DNA from: UBA6168 sp964442355
Lineage (GTDB): Bacteria; Bacteroidota; Bacteroidia; Chitinophagales; Saprospiraceae
Direction of reading: 5' to 3'
DNA length: 58,596 nucleotides
Assembly: GCA_964442355.1 (NCBI GenBank)
Contig: CAYTZS010000007.1
Coordinates: 1 to 58,596, forward strand
Shown here: piece by piece, positions 8,202 through 17,114 of the stretch
Position numbering within the stretch: position 1 is the stretch's first letter
Layout: each line of letters begins with the position of its first letter
Notes under the pieces: generated by a model
What the model saw: only the letters and a program-made list of their open reading frames with translations
What the model was told of the DNA's origin: nothing
The model's database searches: none
Program-made: the position numbers and the translations under genes

Positions 8202-8245
8202 CCCGGAAATCCTTTTAGGGAACACCCCGGCAAATATTTCCAGAC

Positions 8246-8253
8246 TACATTTG
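8246..8253 (+). promoter_or_regulatory. Possible -7 box (TACATTTG) for the YkgJ-type gene
   Basis: TACATTTG matches the Bacteroidota TAnnTTTG consensus and ends four bases before the ATG at 8258, implying a leaderless or nearly leaderless transcript. No good -33 TTG is found about 20 bases upstream, so this is a weak call. Confidence 0.35.
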
Positions 8254-8257
8254 CCCC

Positions 8258-8773
8258 ATGCAAAACCACCTTATTGAAGACTGGAAGCGCAGGAAGGGAA
8301 AGGCCGAAGGCGAGAACCAGGAAATCGTGAAGCGGCTGAAACGCCGACAGGGCAAGCAACTCGACGTGCTGGCAGACAAGGTACACGACGAAGTTTTCGA
8401 GAAAATTGACTGCCTAGACTGTGCCGGGTGCTGCACGGGCATCCCGCCCATCGTCACCAAGGCCGATGTGACCCGCATCAGCAAGGATTTTGGCATGAAA
8501 CCCGCCGAGTTCGAGGCTAAATACCTCACTGTGGACGAGGACGGCGACACGGTGATGAACACCACGCCTTGCCCCTTCCTGTTTGCCGACAACAAGTGCA
8601 TGATTTACGACATCCGCCCCCGTGCCTGCCGACAATACCCGCACACCAACTACCTCGATTTTTCAAAAAACATGCGGCTTCATGCACCGAATGCCAATGT
8701 GTGCCCGGCGGTTTTTCATATTCTGAGGGAGATTGAAAAGCGGTTGAATGGAGAATTGAAAATTAAAAATTGA
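8258..8773 (+). CDS. YkgJ-family cysteine cluster protein
   Basis: A 171-residue soluble protein of the YkgJ (UPF0153, putative zinc- or iron-chelating) family. The conserved cysteines are seen as CLDCAGCC (about residues 50-57), TPCPFL (about 106) and NKCMIYDIRPRACRQYPH (about 115-130), plus a later VCPAVF. The N-terminus is highly basic (WKRRKGKAEGENQ). The biochemical role of the family is unknown. It follows cysH by 56 bp but may have its own promoter. Its last residues (ELKIKN) are encoded by the left arm of the adjoining palindrome, so the natural C-terminus has probably been extended or replaced by repeat sequence. Confidence 0.85.
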   Translation: MQNHLIEDWKRRKGKAEGENQEIVKRLKRRQGKQLDVLADKVHDEVFEKIDCLDCAGCCTGIPPIVTKADVTRISKDFGMKPAEFEAKYLTVDEDGDTVMNTTPCPFLFADNKCMIYDIRPRACRQYPHTNYLDFSKNMRLHAPNANVCPAVFHILREIEKRLNGELKIKN

Positions 8774-8822
8774 AAATGCCCGTGTGCTCGCCAACTTTCA
8801 ATTTTCAATTCTCCATTTTTCA
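8746..8822. repeat. Intergenic word palindrome (AATGGAGAATTGAAAATT type) between convergent genes
   Basis: Left arm 8746-8778 and right arm 8792-8822 are near-exact complements made of AATTGAAAA words; AATGGAGAATTGAAAATT in the left arm is mirrored by AATTTTCAATTCTCCATT on the right. It lies between two 3' ends and overlaps the last eight codons of the upstream gene. It could act as a two-way transcript end. The same words recur at 19771 and 26780. Confidence 0.7.
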
Positions 8823-8825
8823 TGC

Positions 8826-9827
8826 TTAACTCAACTCAGCGCCTACCTTCTCCAGCAGTGCTTTCGTCAGTTTGATGCCTTCGTCTTCAGGCTTCGAGCC
8901 CTCGAACTCGATACCTATGTAGCCCGTATAACCGGCGTCCTTCACCACTTTCAGCATCTTGCGGTAGTCGGTTTCGATGCAGTTGCCCTCAGCATCGAAC
9001 TCGTTGGACTTGGCGCTGACACCCTTCGCAAATGGCATCATTTCCTGTACGCCGAGGTAGCGGTCGTACTCCTCGATGCACTTGCCGCCCCACGGGTCGC
9101 CGTCTTTGTTGTCACGTTTCACGCAGAAGTTGCCGAAGTCGGGCAGGCAGCCCACGTTGGGCTTGTTGATTTGCTTCATCACCCCAGAAAGCCAAGCGCC
9201 GTTGGAGGAAAAGCCGCCGTGATTTTCCACGATGACGTTGATATTGGCCTTGGCGGCATATTCGCCGAGTTTGCCTAGGCCCTCGACGGCAGCCTTGGCA
9301 GCTTCTTCGGCTTTTGGGTTTTCACTGAAAGCATTCACCCGGATGCTGTGGCAGCCGAGCGTTGCGGCGGCGTCCACCCATTTTTTGTGGTTTTCGATGG
9401 CCTCTGCCAATTTCTTCTTGTCCGTTTCGGCCATGCCGCCCTCACCGTCAATCATGATGAGGAGTTGCTTCACACCGTTGTCGGCAGCCCGTTTGTTCAG
9501 GTCGGCGAGGTAGGCAGCGTCTTTGGCCTTGTCCTTGAACATCTGGTTGACATACTCGATGGCTTCGATGCCGAACTTGTTTCGGGCAGTGGCGGCGAAG
9601 TCGAGGTTGTCGAGCTCTTTTTTGTCAAAAATAGTCTTGTGCAGCGACCATTCTGCCAACGAGATTTTGAAAAACAGCGGCTTTGGCGCCGCCGCAACGG
9701 CGGTTGAATCCGCTTGCTCTCCAGTGGCCTCGCCGGCCTTGCCGTCGTTCGGGCCGCAACCAGCAAGCCAAAGTGCGCCAAGTGCCAAGCCGGAGTGTTT
9801 TAGGAAGTTTCTTCTTGAATCTTTCAT
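8826..9827 (-). CDS. Exported sugar phosphate isomerase/epimerase-like TIM-barrel protein
   Basis: A 333-residue protein of the xylose isomerase-like TIM-barrel superfamily (AP endonuclease family 2 fold, hydroxypyruvate isomerase-like). The ATG at 9827 is preferred over an in-frame upstream start (10028) because it begins MKDSRRNFLKHSGLALGALW, a twin-arginine signal (SRRNFLK) running into a lipobox-like LAGCG. The protein is therefore probably a Tat-exported lipoprotein. Barrel motifs include EWSLH near the start, GIEAIEYVNQ, IMIDGEGG, CHSIRVNAFSE, NVIVENHGGFSS, CLPDFGNF and a late GYIGIEFEG, with the Glu/Asp/His positions expected of metal ligands. The substrate is unknown. A good promoter lies 48 bases upstream. 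Confidence 0.85.
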   Translation of the reverse strand: MKDSRRNFLKHSGLALGALWLAGCGPNDGKAGEATGEQADSTAVAAAPKPLFFKISLAEWSLHKTIFDKKELDNLDFAATARNKFGIEAIEYVNQMFKDKAKDAAYLADLNKRAADNGVKQLLIMIDGEGGMAETDKKKLAEAIENHKKWVDAAATLGCHSIRVNAFSENPKAEEAAKAAVEGLGKLGEYAAKANINVIVENHGGFSSNGAWLSGVMKQINKPNVGCLPDFGNFCVKRDNKDGDPWGGKCIEEYDRYLGVQEMMPFAKGVSAKSNEFDAEGNCIETDYRKMLKVVKDAGYTGYIGIEFEGSKPEDEGIKLTKALLEKVGAELS

Positions 9828-9874
9828 TTTGTTGAAATTTTTATTGGTGAATATCTCGGTTTGAAGTGGAATGC

Positions 9875-9903
9875 CAAAGGTAGCAGAAGTTGTGAAAAAC
9901 CAA
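9875..9903 (-). promoter_or_regulatory. Promoter of the exported TIM-barrel gene
   Basis: Read on the minus strand: TTG at 9903-9901, an 18-base spacer, then TACCTTTG at 9882-9875, an exact TAnnTTTG match. Transcription would start near 9868, about 40 bases ahead of the ATG at 9827. Confidence 0.5.
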
Positions 9904-10052
9904 TTTGTCGAAAAAAAATGACGACCTTTTGAACGATCAACGTGCAGGCTTGTACAAGCTTTGAAAATCTGGTTTTCACTGGAACGGCTTTGCAACCTTT
10001 GCTCAATTTTATTGTCATTTTTTATCATTTTTCACCTGACTATTCTCACATC

Positions 10053-12737
10053 ATGAAAGCGACCAACTGCCTGCTCTTGGGCTTAATTACCTGCTTTTTC
10101 ACAACTTCCATCCAAGCAAACAACGGTGACGCAGTGGGCACAGACCCCACCAAGAAGGCTTATTTTACGCAAGCGCTGAATGGTGCTGAGATAAAATTCG
10201 ATGGCATCCCAGATGAACCAGCTTGGGACGCCGTGCCTTGGGCGGGCGATTTTGTGCAGTATCAACCCAATGATGGGGCTGCTCCTTTTCACCAAACCGG
10301 GTTCAAAATTCTGTACGACGACAAGTTCCTCTACATCGCCTACCGGGCGCACGATACGCACCCTGACTCCATCGTTCAGCGGATGAGCCGCCGGGACGAG
10401 TTCCCCGGCGACTGGGTGGAAATCAACATTGACAGCTACCACGACTTGCGCACGGCGTTTTCGTTTACGCTGTCCGTTTCCGGTGTGCGGGGCGACGAGT
10501 TCATCTCCAACAACGGCAACAACTGGGACACTAGTTGGAACCCCATCTGGTTTGGCAAGACGAATGTTGATGACCAGGGTTGGACAGCGGAGGTGAAAAT
10601 CCCGTTGAGCCAACTCCGCTACGGCGACGAGCCGGAGAAGGTTTGGGGCATTCAGGTGCAGCGCCATATTTTCCGAAGGGCCGAGCGCAGCACTTGGCAG
10701 CACATCCCGCAAAACGGCAGCGGCTGGGTGAGCAGGTTTGGGGAGTTGCACGGACTCAAAAACGTACCTTCCCAGCGGCAGGTGGAGATAGCTCCCTACG
10801 GCGTTGCGCAGCTTGAAACTTACCAAAGCGAGGATGGCAACCCGTTTGCCGATGGCACCGACACCAAACTTTCAGCTGGGGTTGACGGTAAAGTAGCCGT
10901 CACCAGCGACCTCATCTTGGACTTTACCATCAACCCCGACTTCGGACAGGTGGAGGCCGACCCCTCGCAGGTGCGCATTGACGGCTACCAGAATTTTTTC
11001 GAGGAGCGCCGTCCCTTTTTCATCGAAAGCCGCAATATTTTTGACTACCAAATCAGTGTGACGGGCAACGAAAACGACTTTGATGCCGACCAGCTCTTCT
11101 ACTCCCGGCGCATCGGCGGCTCGCCGCACGGCTATCCAAACATCGCCAACGGTGAATACACGAAAGTGCCAGAGCGAACTTCTATCCTTGGTGCGGCCAA
11201 GTTCAGTGGCAAGACCAAAGACGGTTGGAGCATCGGTGTGCTGGAGAGCATCACCCAGCGGGAGAAGGCACTGATTGACCACGAGGGCGACCGGCGGCAT
11301 GAACTGGTCGAGCCGCTCACCAGCTACTTCGTGGGGCGTTTGCAAAAAGACATCAATGAGGGAAATACCTTGATTGGCGGCATGTTCACCGCAGTGAACC
11401 GAGAGGATGGCATGGAAAACCTGCTGCACCGCAGTGCCTACTCCGGTGGGCTAGACTTTCAGCAGTTTTGGAAAAATAGGACTTGGAGCCTGACGGCTAG
11501 GACCGTTTTCAGTAGGGTGAGCGGCTCGAAAGAAGCCATCCTGAACACGCAGACCAGCTTTGAGCACTTGTTCCAACGGCCCAATGCCGACCATCTTAAA
11601 GTGGACCCCAACCGCACTTCGTTGACGGGGCACGGTGGCACCATCCGTTTTGGCAAGTTTGGGGGAAAACAAGGCAAACTAGGGCAGGTTTTTAAGTTTG
11701 AAACGGGTGTGACTTGGCGCTCGCCGGAGCTGGAAACCAACGACATCGGCTTCATGTTGGCCGCTGACGAGATAAACCATTTCACTTGGGCTGGCTACCA
11801 GTTTCAGCGGCAGTTTTCGATTTTCAGGAACCTGCGCTTCAACTACAACCACTGGTCACGCTGGGACTTTGGTGGTCAGCACATCTACCAAGCCTTCAAT
11901 ACCAATGCCCACGCCATCTTCAACAGCAACTGGCAAACTGGGGCTGGCTTCACCTGGAATCCGCTAGAAATCTCGAACAATGCACTGCGGGGCGGCTCCT
12001 CGTTGCGCAGGCCAGCAGGCATCGGCCAATTTGCCTACCTGGGCTCCGATTTCCGTAAGAAATTGGCCGTTAACCTGAACACCTTCAATGCATGGGGATT
12101 CGAAAAAACCGTGCAGGTCAATGACCTGAGCATCTACCTGCAAGCACAACCCCAGAATGCCCTGAGCGTTAGCTTGAGCACTGGGTTCAATCGCTACTTC
12201 CGCAAGCAAGACCAGTACGTGGACCAAGTGCAGCACAACGGCGAGACCCGCACCATCGTCGGTGAAGTGCACCAGAAAACCCTTCGGGTGACGTTGCGCC
12301 TCAACTACAACATCACACCCGACCTGACCATCCAGTATTACGGACAGCCTTTCATCACAAGGCCACTTTTCAAGAATTTCGCCTACGTCGTTGACCCGCT
12401 TGGCAAAGATTACGACGGGCGTTTTCACCGCTACTCGAACACTGAGATTTCGTTTGCCAACGACACCTATATAATAGATGAAAATGCCGACGGTCAAACT
12501 GACTATTCCTTTAGGAAGCCTGATTTCAATTATGTGCAGTTCCGTTCCAACCTCGTGTTGCGTTGGGAGTATATCGCTGGGTCCGAGGTTTACTTGGTCT
12601 GGTCGCAAGGAGCCACGCCAGGCAGTGCATTGAGCGACCTGGACTCGCCGCTGGGCACTAGCCTGTTTGAAAACGTTTTTGGAGAGAAGGCTAGGAATAT
12701 TTTTCTCGTAAAATGTACCTATCGGTTTTTAAGGTAA
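10053..12737 (+). CDS. DUF5916 protein with N-terminal CBM9-like domain, outer-membrane barrel
   Basis: A large exported protein (894 aa) of the DUF5916 family common in Bacteroidota. The start is set at the ATG at 10053, which gives a signal peptide (CLLLGLITCFFTTSIQA); an upstream ATG at 9942 adds 37 residues that do not look like coding sequence. After the signal comes a carbohydrate-binding family 9-like domain (about residues 30-230), with EIKFDGIPDEPAWDAVPW and FKILYDDKFLYIAYRAHD. The DUF5916 body follows (NPDFGQVEADPSQ, FFEERRPFFIE), and the last ~400 residues alternate like an outer-membrane beta-barrel, ending VKCTYRFLR with a terminal aromatic/basic pattern typical of barrels. Function unknown; sugar or peptidoglycan binding at the surface is possible. 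It is divergent from the TIM-barrel gene. Confidence 0.85.
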   Translation: MKATNCLLLGLITCFFTTSIQANNGDAVGTDPTKKAYFTQALNGAEIKFDGIPDEPAWDAVPWAGDFVQYQPNDGAAPFHQTGFKILYDDKFLYIAYRAHDTHPDSIVQRMSRRDEFPGDWVEINIDSYHDLRTAFSFTLSVSGVRGDEFISNNGNNWDTSWNPIWFGKTNVDDQGWTAEVKIPLSQLRYGDEPEKVWGIQVQRHIFRRAERSTWQHIPQNGSGWVSRFGELHGLKNVPSQRQVEIAPYGVAQLETYQSEDGNPFADGTDTKLSAGVDGKVAVTSDLILDFTINPDFGQVEADPSQVRIDGYQNFFEERRPFFIESRNIFDYQISVTGNENDFDADQLFYSRRIGGSPHGYPNIANGEYTKVPERTSILGAAKFSGKTKDGWSIGVLESITQREKALIDHEGDRRHELVEPLTSYFVGRLQKDINEGNTLIGGMFTAVNREDGMENLLHRSAYSGGLDFQQFWKNRTWSLTARTVFSRVSGSKEAILNTQTSFEHLFQRPNADHLKVDPNRTSLTGHGGTIRFGKFGGKQGKLGQVFKFETGVTWRSPELETNDIGFMLAADEINHFTWAGYQFQRQFSIFRNLRFNYNHWSRWDFGGQHIYQAFNTNAHAIFNSNWQTGAGFTWNPLEISNNALRGGSSLRRPAGIGQFAYLGSDFRKKLAVNLNTFNAWGFEKTVQVNDLSIYLQAQPQNALSVSLSTGFNRYFRKQDQYVDQVQHNGETRTIVGEVHQKTLRVTLRLNYNITPDLTIQYYGQPFITRPLFKNFAYVVDPLGKDYDGRFHRYSNTEISFANDTYIIDENADGQTDYSFRKPDFNYVQFRSNLVLRWEYIAGSEVYLVWSQGATPGSALSDLDSPLGTSLFENVFGEKARNIFLVKCTYRFLR

Positions 12738-13077
12738 AACAAATTTTTAATAGGTCGAGTAGTGTAATTGTCTTTAATTGAAAGGTATTGTGTTTGAAGA
12801 TTTGCCTTCTTTGGCATTTTATTTTATGAAGTGCCAAAGCCTTAGAATTCAATTTGATTTTTGTCAAAAAAAACATTCCGAAAAATTTGGATGACTAATT
12901 TGTATTTCCCATATTTGTCGCATTCAAGAAGCAACTAGCACCTAAGCCTTCTTAACCACATCGGCACCTAATATTCTTATTATACTGCCCCGTTAACCTT
13001 GCTTCACCTTTAGCAATAAGTCAGGTAATATCACCGATTAATTTTCACCCAGTTGTTGAGTGACAACCAGATGAACT
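12738..13077 (+). promoter_or_regulatory. 340-bp intergenic region with probable eCIS operon promoter
   Basis: AT-rich space between the DUF5916 gene and the first injection-system gene. The best promoter candidate is TTTG at 12886-12889, 20 bases, then CATATTTG at 12910-12917 (one mismatch to TAnnTTTG). It would give a leader of about 150 bases. A small hairpin (GTTGT/ACAAC, about 13053-13068) lies just before the start codon. I see no ORF and no other structure here. Confidence 0.4.
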
Positions 13078-13698
13078 ATGATCATTCATGCCCTACATGT
13101 TTTGCGGCAGGAATTAAATACGTTTCTTAATTCCTTCAACAATGAAGCCGATGAAGATGTCCTCTTGGGCAATATCGCCCAGTTGGACTTGGCGGAGCAG
13201 GGCAATTCCAACGTGCTTCGCAACAAAATTGTGATTACGCTGATCAACATCAGGGAGGAAAAAGCGCTAAAAAATGGTCCATTTTCAAGGCGCAATGATG
13301 CAACGCTTCGCACCGAGTATTTCAACCCTCCAGTTTACTTAAACATGTACTTGCTGTTTACGGCAAGCCACAGAAGCTATAATAACGCCTTGGTTTTCTT
13401 ATCGAGGACAGTCTCTTTTTTTCAATCAAAAAATGCGTTTACCCAAGAGAACACCCAACCTGTCGTGTCGGACAGCGATGTGCCAGCTTCAGAGCGAATG
13501 GACGAATTCAAGCTGATTTTGGAATTGTATTCTCCAAATTTTGAAGAAGAGAATCACATCTGGGGGACATTGGGCGGTAAGCAAATGCCATCCGTCATCT
13601 ACATAGCGCGGTTGGTAGAGGTGAAACGGGCCATCGAACCGACAACCGGTGGGCTTGTGGAGGAAATCAAATTGAATCTAGGCTTGAAAATGCAGTAA
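13078..13698 (+). CDS. DUF4255 protein, eCIS tail terminator/cap (Afp16/Pvc16-like)
   Basis: First gene of the contractile injection system. The 206-residue product matches the DUF4255 (Pvc16_N) family: an N-terminal helical segment (MIIHALHVLRQELNTFLN), the conserved NKIVITLINIREEKALKN strand-turn region, then YFNPPVYLNMYLLFTAS and a late FKLILELYSPNFEEENHIWGTLGG. In related particles this protein sits at the distal end of the tube and sheath and ends assembly. It is followed after 8 bp by an unknown protein that in turn precedes the sheath gene, the usual Bacteroidota eCIS order. Confidence in family is high; the cap role is inferred from Afp/PVC homologues. Confidence 0.85.
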   Translation: MIIHALHVLRQELNTFLNSFNNEADEDVLLGNIAQLDLAEQGNSNVLRNKIVITLINIREEKALKNGPFSRRNDATLRTEYFNPPVYLNMYLLFTASHRSYNNALVFLSRTVSFFQSKNAFTQENTQPVVSDSDVPASERMDEFKLILELYSPNFEEENHIWGTLGGKQMPSVIYIARLVEVKRAIEPTTGGLVEEIKLNLGLKMQ

Positions 13699-13706
13699 AC
13701 TTAGGT

Positions 13707-14462
13707 ATGGAGACCATCAGCATAAAATATAAAAAGCTATTTCAAGTAGAGATTATGCTCCACTACTTGCTTGATGCGGGCAACACCCTTTTCGACAATT
13801 TAGCAGCAGGGGTTAAGGTCAAAAAACTCGGAAGGTACCGCATTGGACAGTGGATGGATATCAAGCCAACCAGTGCAACTGAGCAGGCAATGGGCGGTTT
13901 GGGTTGGGTGTTCAAGCCTACGACCACAGGTTTTTTGATAGCCACTGCCGCGTCGGGGCCGAACAATGACAGGCCAGCAACGCCGCCTCCGGCTACTCAA
14001 AAACTTGAGTTTGAACTTGTCGCCAACAATGCGGAATTCGGTCAGTTTTCGGCATTCCCGTTGCCGGGCAAGCTGAATGGCGAGCGGGCACTTTACATTT
14101 TTGACAATTCGTTGGCTACAGTCCCGTTTCCAGACCTCACCGTGCCGCCCTTAGCTTACGACAATGCGGTGACCTACGAATTGGGCAGCATCGTAACTAA
14201 TGGTGGCAGCCGATTTGTGGCCAAGGGGAAAACATTGGGCAACGCTGCTGTTGCAGGAGCTCATTGGGCACAAATTACCGAGCCGCTGCCTTACGCCAAT
14301 GCCGCCCAAATCACTTCACGGGTGGGGCTTCCAGTGAGAGATGGGGCTTTCGGGCTCGTTCGCATCAGCTGTGCAAATGGGTTGGGCAATTTCGGTTTGT
14401 TCAATGGGCAAACCCTCCGTTCGCCAACCTTCAAAATCAGGCTGAGGCGAAAGACGGGGTGA
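13707..14462 (+). CDS. eCIS-associated protein of unknown function with a carbohydrate-binding-like segment
   Basis: A 251-residue protein I cannot assign to a named family. The N-terminus (TISIKYKKLFQVEIMLHYLLD) and position between the DUF4255 gene and the sheath gene suggest a structural role, such as a second cap or collar component. Residues about 150-190 (VTYELGSIVTNGGSRFVAK, then a Gly-rich turn and HWAQI) have the spacing of small chitin/carbohydrate-binding (CBM5/12-like) modules. There is no signal peptide or membrane segment, which fits release of the particle by lysis. Both structural and binding roles are inference. Confidence 0.55.
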   Translation: METISIKYKKLFQVEIMLHYLLDAGNTLFDNLAAGVKVKKLGRYRIGQWMDIKPTSATEQAMGGLGWVFKPTTTGFLIATAASGPNNDRPATPPPATQKLEFELVANNAEFGQFSAFPLPGKLNGERALYIFDNSLATVPFPDLTVPPLAYDNAVTYELGSIVTNGGSRFVAKGKTLGNAAVAGAHWAQITEPLPYANAAQITSRVGLPVRDGAFGLVRISCANGLGNFGLFNGQTLRSPTFKIRLRRKTG

Positions 14463-14517
14463 ACGATTTTTCTCAAACGATTGACAATCAAGATTTTATC
14501 ATCAAAACCAATACGTC

Positions 14518-15999
14518 ATGTTGAACCTAACATCATTGAAAACGCCCGGCGTTTACATAGACGAAGTGCCAAAATTCCCACCATCGGTGGCCGCTGTGGA
14601 AACTGCAATTCCTGCCTTCATCGGCTACACCCAACGGGCCATGAAGGACAAAGTTGACTTACATGCTGGGGGTGTAGCTGTTGTCCGCATTTCCTCGTTT
14701 GCTGAGTATGTCGAGTATTTTGGCGACGCTCCAGCACAGGCAGTCACAGTCAATGTTGCGAACAATGGCGGCGTGTTTGAGCCGACCTCGGTTGCGCTTA
14801 CCCCCTCCAACTATCGGATGCACTTCGCCGTGCGGATGTTTTACGCCAATGGCGGCGGGCCTTGCCACATCGTTTCGGTCGGGCCTTACAAGAACGACGG
14901 CAGCGTTTCCATCACGGAAATGGGCACTAATGCAGGGGTGGGTGGCCTCGATTTGGTTCGAAAAATTGACGAAGTGACGATGTTGGTGTTCCCTGATGCC
15001 AGTGGTCTGACCGTCGGTGCAGTGGACGAAGCCGCTGCCAATGCCGCCTACTTTGCTATTTTCAACCAGGGCCTCCAGCAATGTGGTGCATTGATGGACA
15101 GGGTGACGCTCATTGACGTTAGGAACGGAGCCTTGAGCGCATCTGCACAGGCACTGCGCGATGCCTCCCTCGACAGTGCTTCACTGAAATACGGCGCTGC
15201 CTACACGCCTTGGGTTAAAACGCTTTACAATCACAACACTCCTAACGCAAGTGTTACACTTTCATTCCCAGACAACACACTGCCCCCAGACGATGGGGAC
15301 GCTAATCCAGACACCATTACGGTGGCCGCAGCGCTTGCTTTGGCCGACAATTCGCCAGTCAGGGCAATAGTTTCCAGCGCTCTTCTCGCCAAGGTGAACG
15401 CCCTGCTTGGCCGCGAGCGGATACTCCTGCCCCCATCGGCGGCCCTCGCTGGCATCTACGCCGCAGTGGACAATTCGAGGGGCGTGTGGAAGGCACCAGC
15501 CAATGTCACGGTGGCCGACATTATCGAACCTGTTCTCAAAATCAGTGACGAAGACCAGCGCGACCTCAACGTTCATGACACGGGCAAGTCCATCAACGCC
15601 ATCCGAACTTTCACGGGCAAGGGAACGCTGGTTTGGGGTGCCCGCACCCTCGCTGGCAACGACAACGAGTGGCGTTACGTCAGCGTCCGTCGCTTCTTCA
15701 ACATGGTAGAAGAAAGCACGAAAAAGGCCAGCGAGCAGTTCGTCTTCGAGCCGAACGATGCCAACACTTGGGTGAAGGTGCAGGCCATGATTGAGAACTT
15801 CCTCAACACGCTCTGGAGGGTCGGGGCGATGCAGGGTGCAAAACCGGAACACGCTTACTACGTGTCAGTCGGCCTCGGCAAAACCATGACCCCACTCGAC
15901 ATCCTTGAAGGCCGCATGATTGTCGAAATCGGCATGGCCGTGGTGCGCCCTGCTGAGTTCATCGTGCTGCGCTTCTCGCACAAGATGGCAGAGTCTTGA
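14518..15999 (+). CDS. Contractile tail sheath protein
   Basis: The sheath that contracts to drive the inner tube. The 493-residue product starts with the typical LKTPGVYIDEV motif, followed by VETAIPAFIGYT near residue 25. The C-terminal domain has VSVRRFFNMVEESTKKAS, then FEPNDANTWVKVQAMIENFL and a closing GMAVVRPAEFIVLRFSHK, the strands through which neighbouring sheath subunits interlock. Only one sheath gene is present, unlike the three of Photorhabdus PVCs. It is followed by two tube proteins. Confidence 0.95.
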   Translation: MLNLTSLKTPGVYIDEVPKFPPSVAAVETAIPAFIGYTQRAMKDKVDLHAGGVAVVRISSFAEYVEYFGDAPAQAVTVNVANNGGVFEPTSVALTPSNYRMHFAVRMFYANGGGPCHIVSVGPYKNDGSVSITEMGTNAGVGGLDLVRKIDEVTMLVFPDASGLTVGAVDEAAANAAYFAIFNQGLQQCGALMDRVTLIDVRNGALSASAQALRDASLDSASLKYGAAYTPWVKTLYNHNTPNASVTLSFPDNTLPPDDGDANPDTITVAAALALADNSPVRAIVSSALLAKVNALLGRERILLPPSAALAGIYAAVDNSRGVWKAPANVTVADIIEPVLKISDEDQRDLNVHDTGKSINAIRTFTGKGTLVWGARTLAGNDNEWRYVSVRRFFNMVEESTKKASEQFVFEPNDANTWVKVQAMIENFLNTLWRVGAMQGAKPEHAYYVSVGLGKTMTPLDILEGRMIVEIGMAVVRPAEFIVLRFSHKMAES

Positions 16000-16116
16000 A
16001 AAGGATTGGAGGATTGAAGAATTGAAGGATTGAATTTCTCATTCGCCCCTTCAACGTTTCAACCCTCCTATCGGCAGAAGCCTCAATCCTTCATTCCTTC
16101 AATCATTCAATCCTTA
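16000..16116. repeat. Intergenic word palindrome (AAGGATTGAA type)
   Basis: Left arm 16000-16034 and right arm 16082-16116 are imperfect complements made of GGATTGAA / TTCAATCC words, with a loop of about 47 bases. It fills the gap between sheath and first tube gene and ends four bases before the ATG at 16121. It may set the expression ratio or protect the upstream message; this is inference. Confidence 0.65.
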
Positions 16117-16120
16117 AAAA

Positions 16121-16552
16121 ATGTCAGAATATCCTATTCCAAAATTTCATTTTCAGGTGGACTGGAACGGTGCAAGCCTCAGCTTCACAGAGGTCACGGG
16201 CCTCGACATCCAACAGGAAGTTATCGAGTACCGCCACGGCGACAGCAAGGATTTTTCGAAAATCAAAATGCCGGGGATGCGGAAATTCAGCAACATCACC
16301 ATGAAGCGAGGCACTTTTCAGGGCAAAACCGAATACTACCAGTGGATGAGCGCCATCCAAGCGGAGCGGGTGCAAGAGCGCCGCGACGTGGTCATCAAAT
16401 TGCTGAACGAGAAGCACGAACCCGTTATCTCATGGCGGGCCATCCGCTGCTTCCCTGTGAAGGTACAAGCCAGCGACCTGAAATCGGACGGCAACGAGGT
16501 GGCCATCGAAACCATCGAATTGGCGCACGAGGGGTTCAGCTTGTTGCAGTGA
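16121..16552 (+). CDS. Tail tube protein 1 (gp19/Afp1-like)
   Basis: Inner-tube subunit of the injection system, 143 residues, of the T4 gp19-like/Hcp-fold family. Conserved features are the opening PKFHFQVDWNG, FTEVTGLD near residue 23, EYRHG near 38, ITMKRGTF near 62 and the closing strand ETIELAHEGFSL. This is probably the main tube protein stacked inside the sheath. It directly follows the sheath gene, separated by the word palindrome. A longer overlapping reading frame (from 16030) is in another frame and is not coding. Confidence 0.93.
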   Translation: MSEYPIPKFHFQVDWNGASLSFTEVTGLDIQQEVIEYRHGDSKDFSKIKMPGMRKFSNITMKRGTFQGKTEYYQWMSAIQAERVQERRDVVIKLLNEKHEPVISWRAIRCFPVKVQASDLKSDGNEVAIETIELAHEGFSLLQ

Positions 16553-16622
16553 CGTAACCCGGAAATCTATTCCGGCCACGACCACAACATGCTGTAAATC
16601 AATGTAAAACAACTCCTGCGCC

Positions 16623-17081
16623 ATGCCTGATATTGCCCGCAGTGGCGGCTACTACCCGCCCGTTAGTTTTTACTTTACCGTGCAGTTCCCCATCATCAGC
16701 GACAGCACTGCTGAGAATAGTTTCCAGTCGGTGTCGGGGCTGAGCGTGGAGTTCGACACGGAGAGCTTCAAGGAAGGGGGCGAAAATCGCTTCGAGCACA
16801 AGCTGCCCGTGCGCGCCAAGTACCCCGACCTCGTGCTCAAGCGCGGGATGCTCACCGACTCCAAAGCGATTTTGTGGTGCAAGGCCGCGTTTGAGAGCAT
16901 GATTTTCGTGCCCACGCCAATCATCATCATGCTCCTCAGCGAGAAGGGAACGCCGCTCAAGACTTGGAATATCGTTAATGCTTGGCCAAAAAAATGGTCA
17001 GTCAGCGAGTTCAAGTCCGATGACAACAGCGTGGTGGTGGAAACCCTCGAATTGAGCTACCAGTATTTTACAACTATTTGA
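16623..17081 (+). CDS. Tail tube protein 2 (tube initiator, Afp5-like)
   Basis: Second tube-fold protein, 152 residues, with the family pattern PVSFYFTVQFP, FQSVSGLSVEFD, LVLKRGML, TWNIVNAWPKKWSVSEF and a final ETLELSYQYF. It is divergent from the first tube protein, as for the Afp1/Afp5 pairs in which one copy forms the first ring on the baseplate. Assignment as initiator ring is by analogy and gene order. Confidence 0.88.
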   Translation: MPDIARSGGYYPPVSFYFTVQFPIISDSTAENSFQSVSGLSVEFDTESFKEGGENRFEHKLPVRAKYPDLVLKRGMLTDSKAILWCKAAFESMIFVPTPIIIMLLSEKGTPLKTWNIVNAWPKKWSVSEFKSDDNSVVVETLELSYQYFTTI

Positions 17082-17114
17082 CCATCAATTTTTTTACGAA
17101 AAAAACGAAGCCGA

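Noticed and set aside
16030..16557. A 175-codon frame overlapping the first tube protein
   Set aside because: It translates the palindrome and then a shifted frame of the tube gene, which itself has clear gp19-like motifs.
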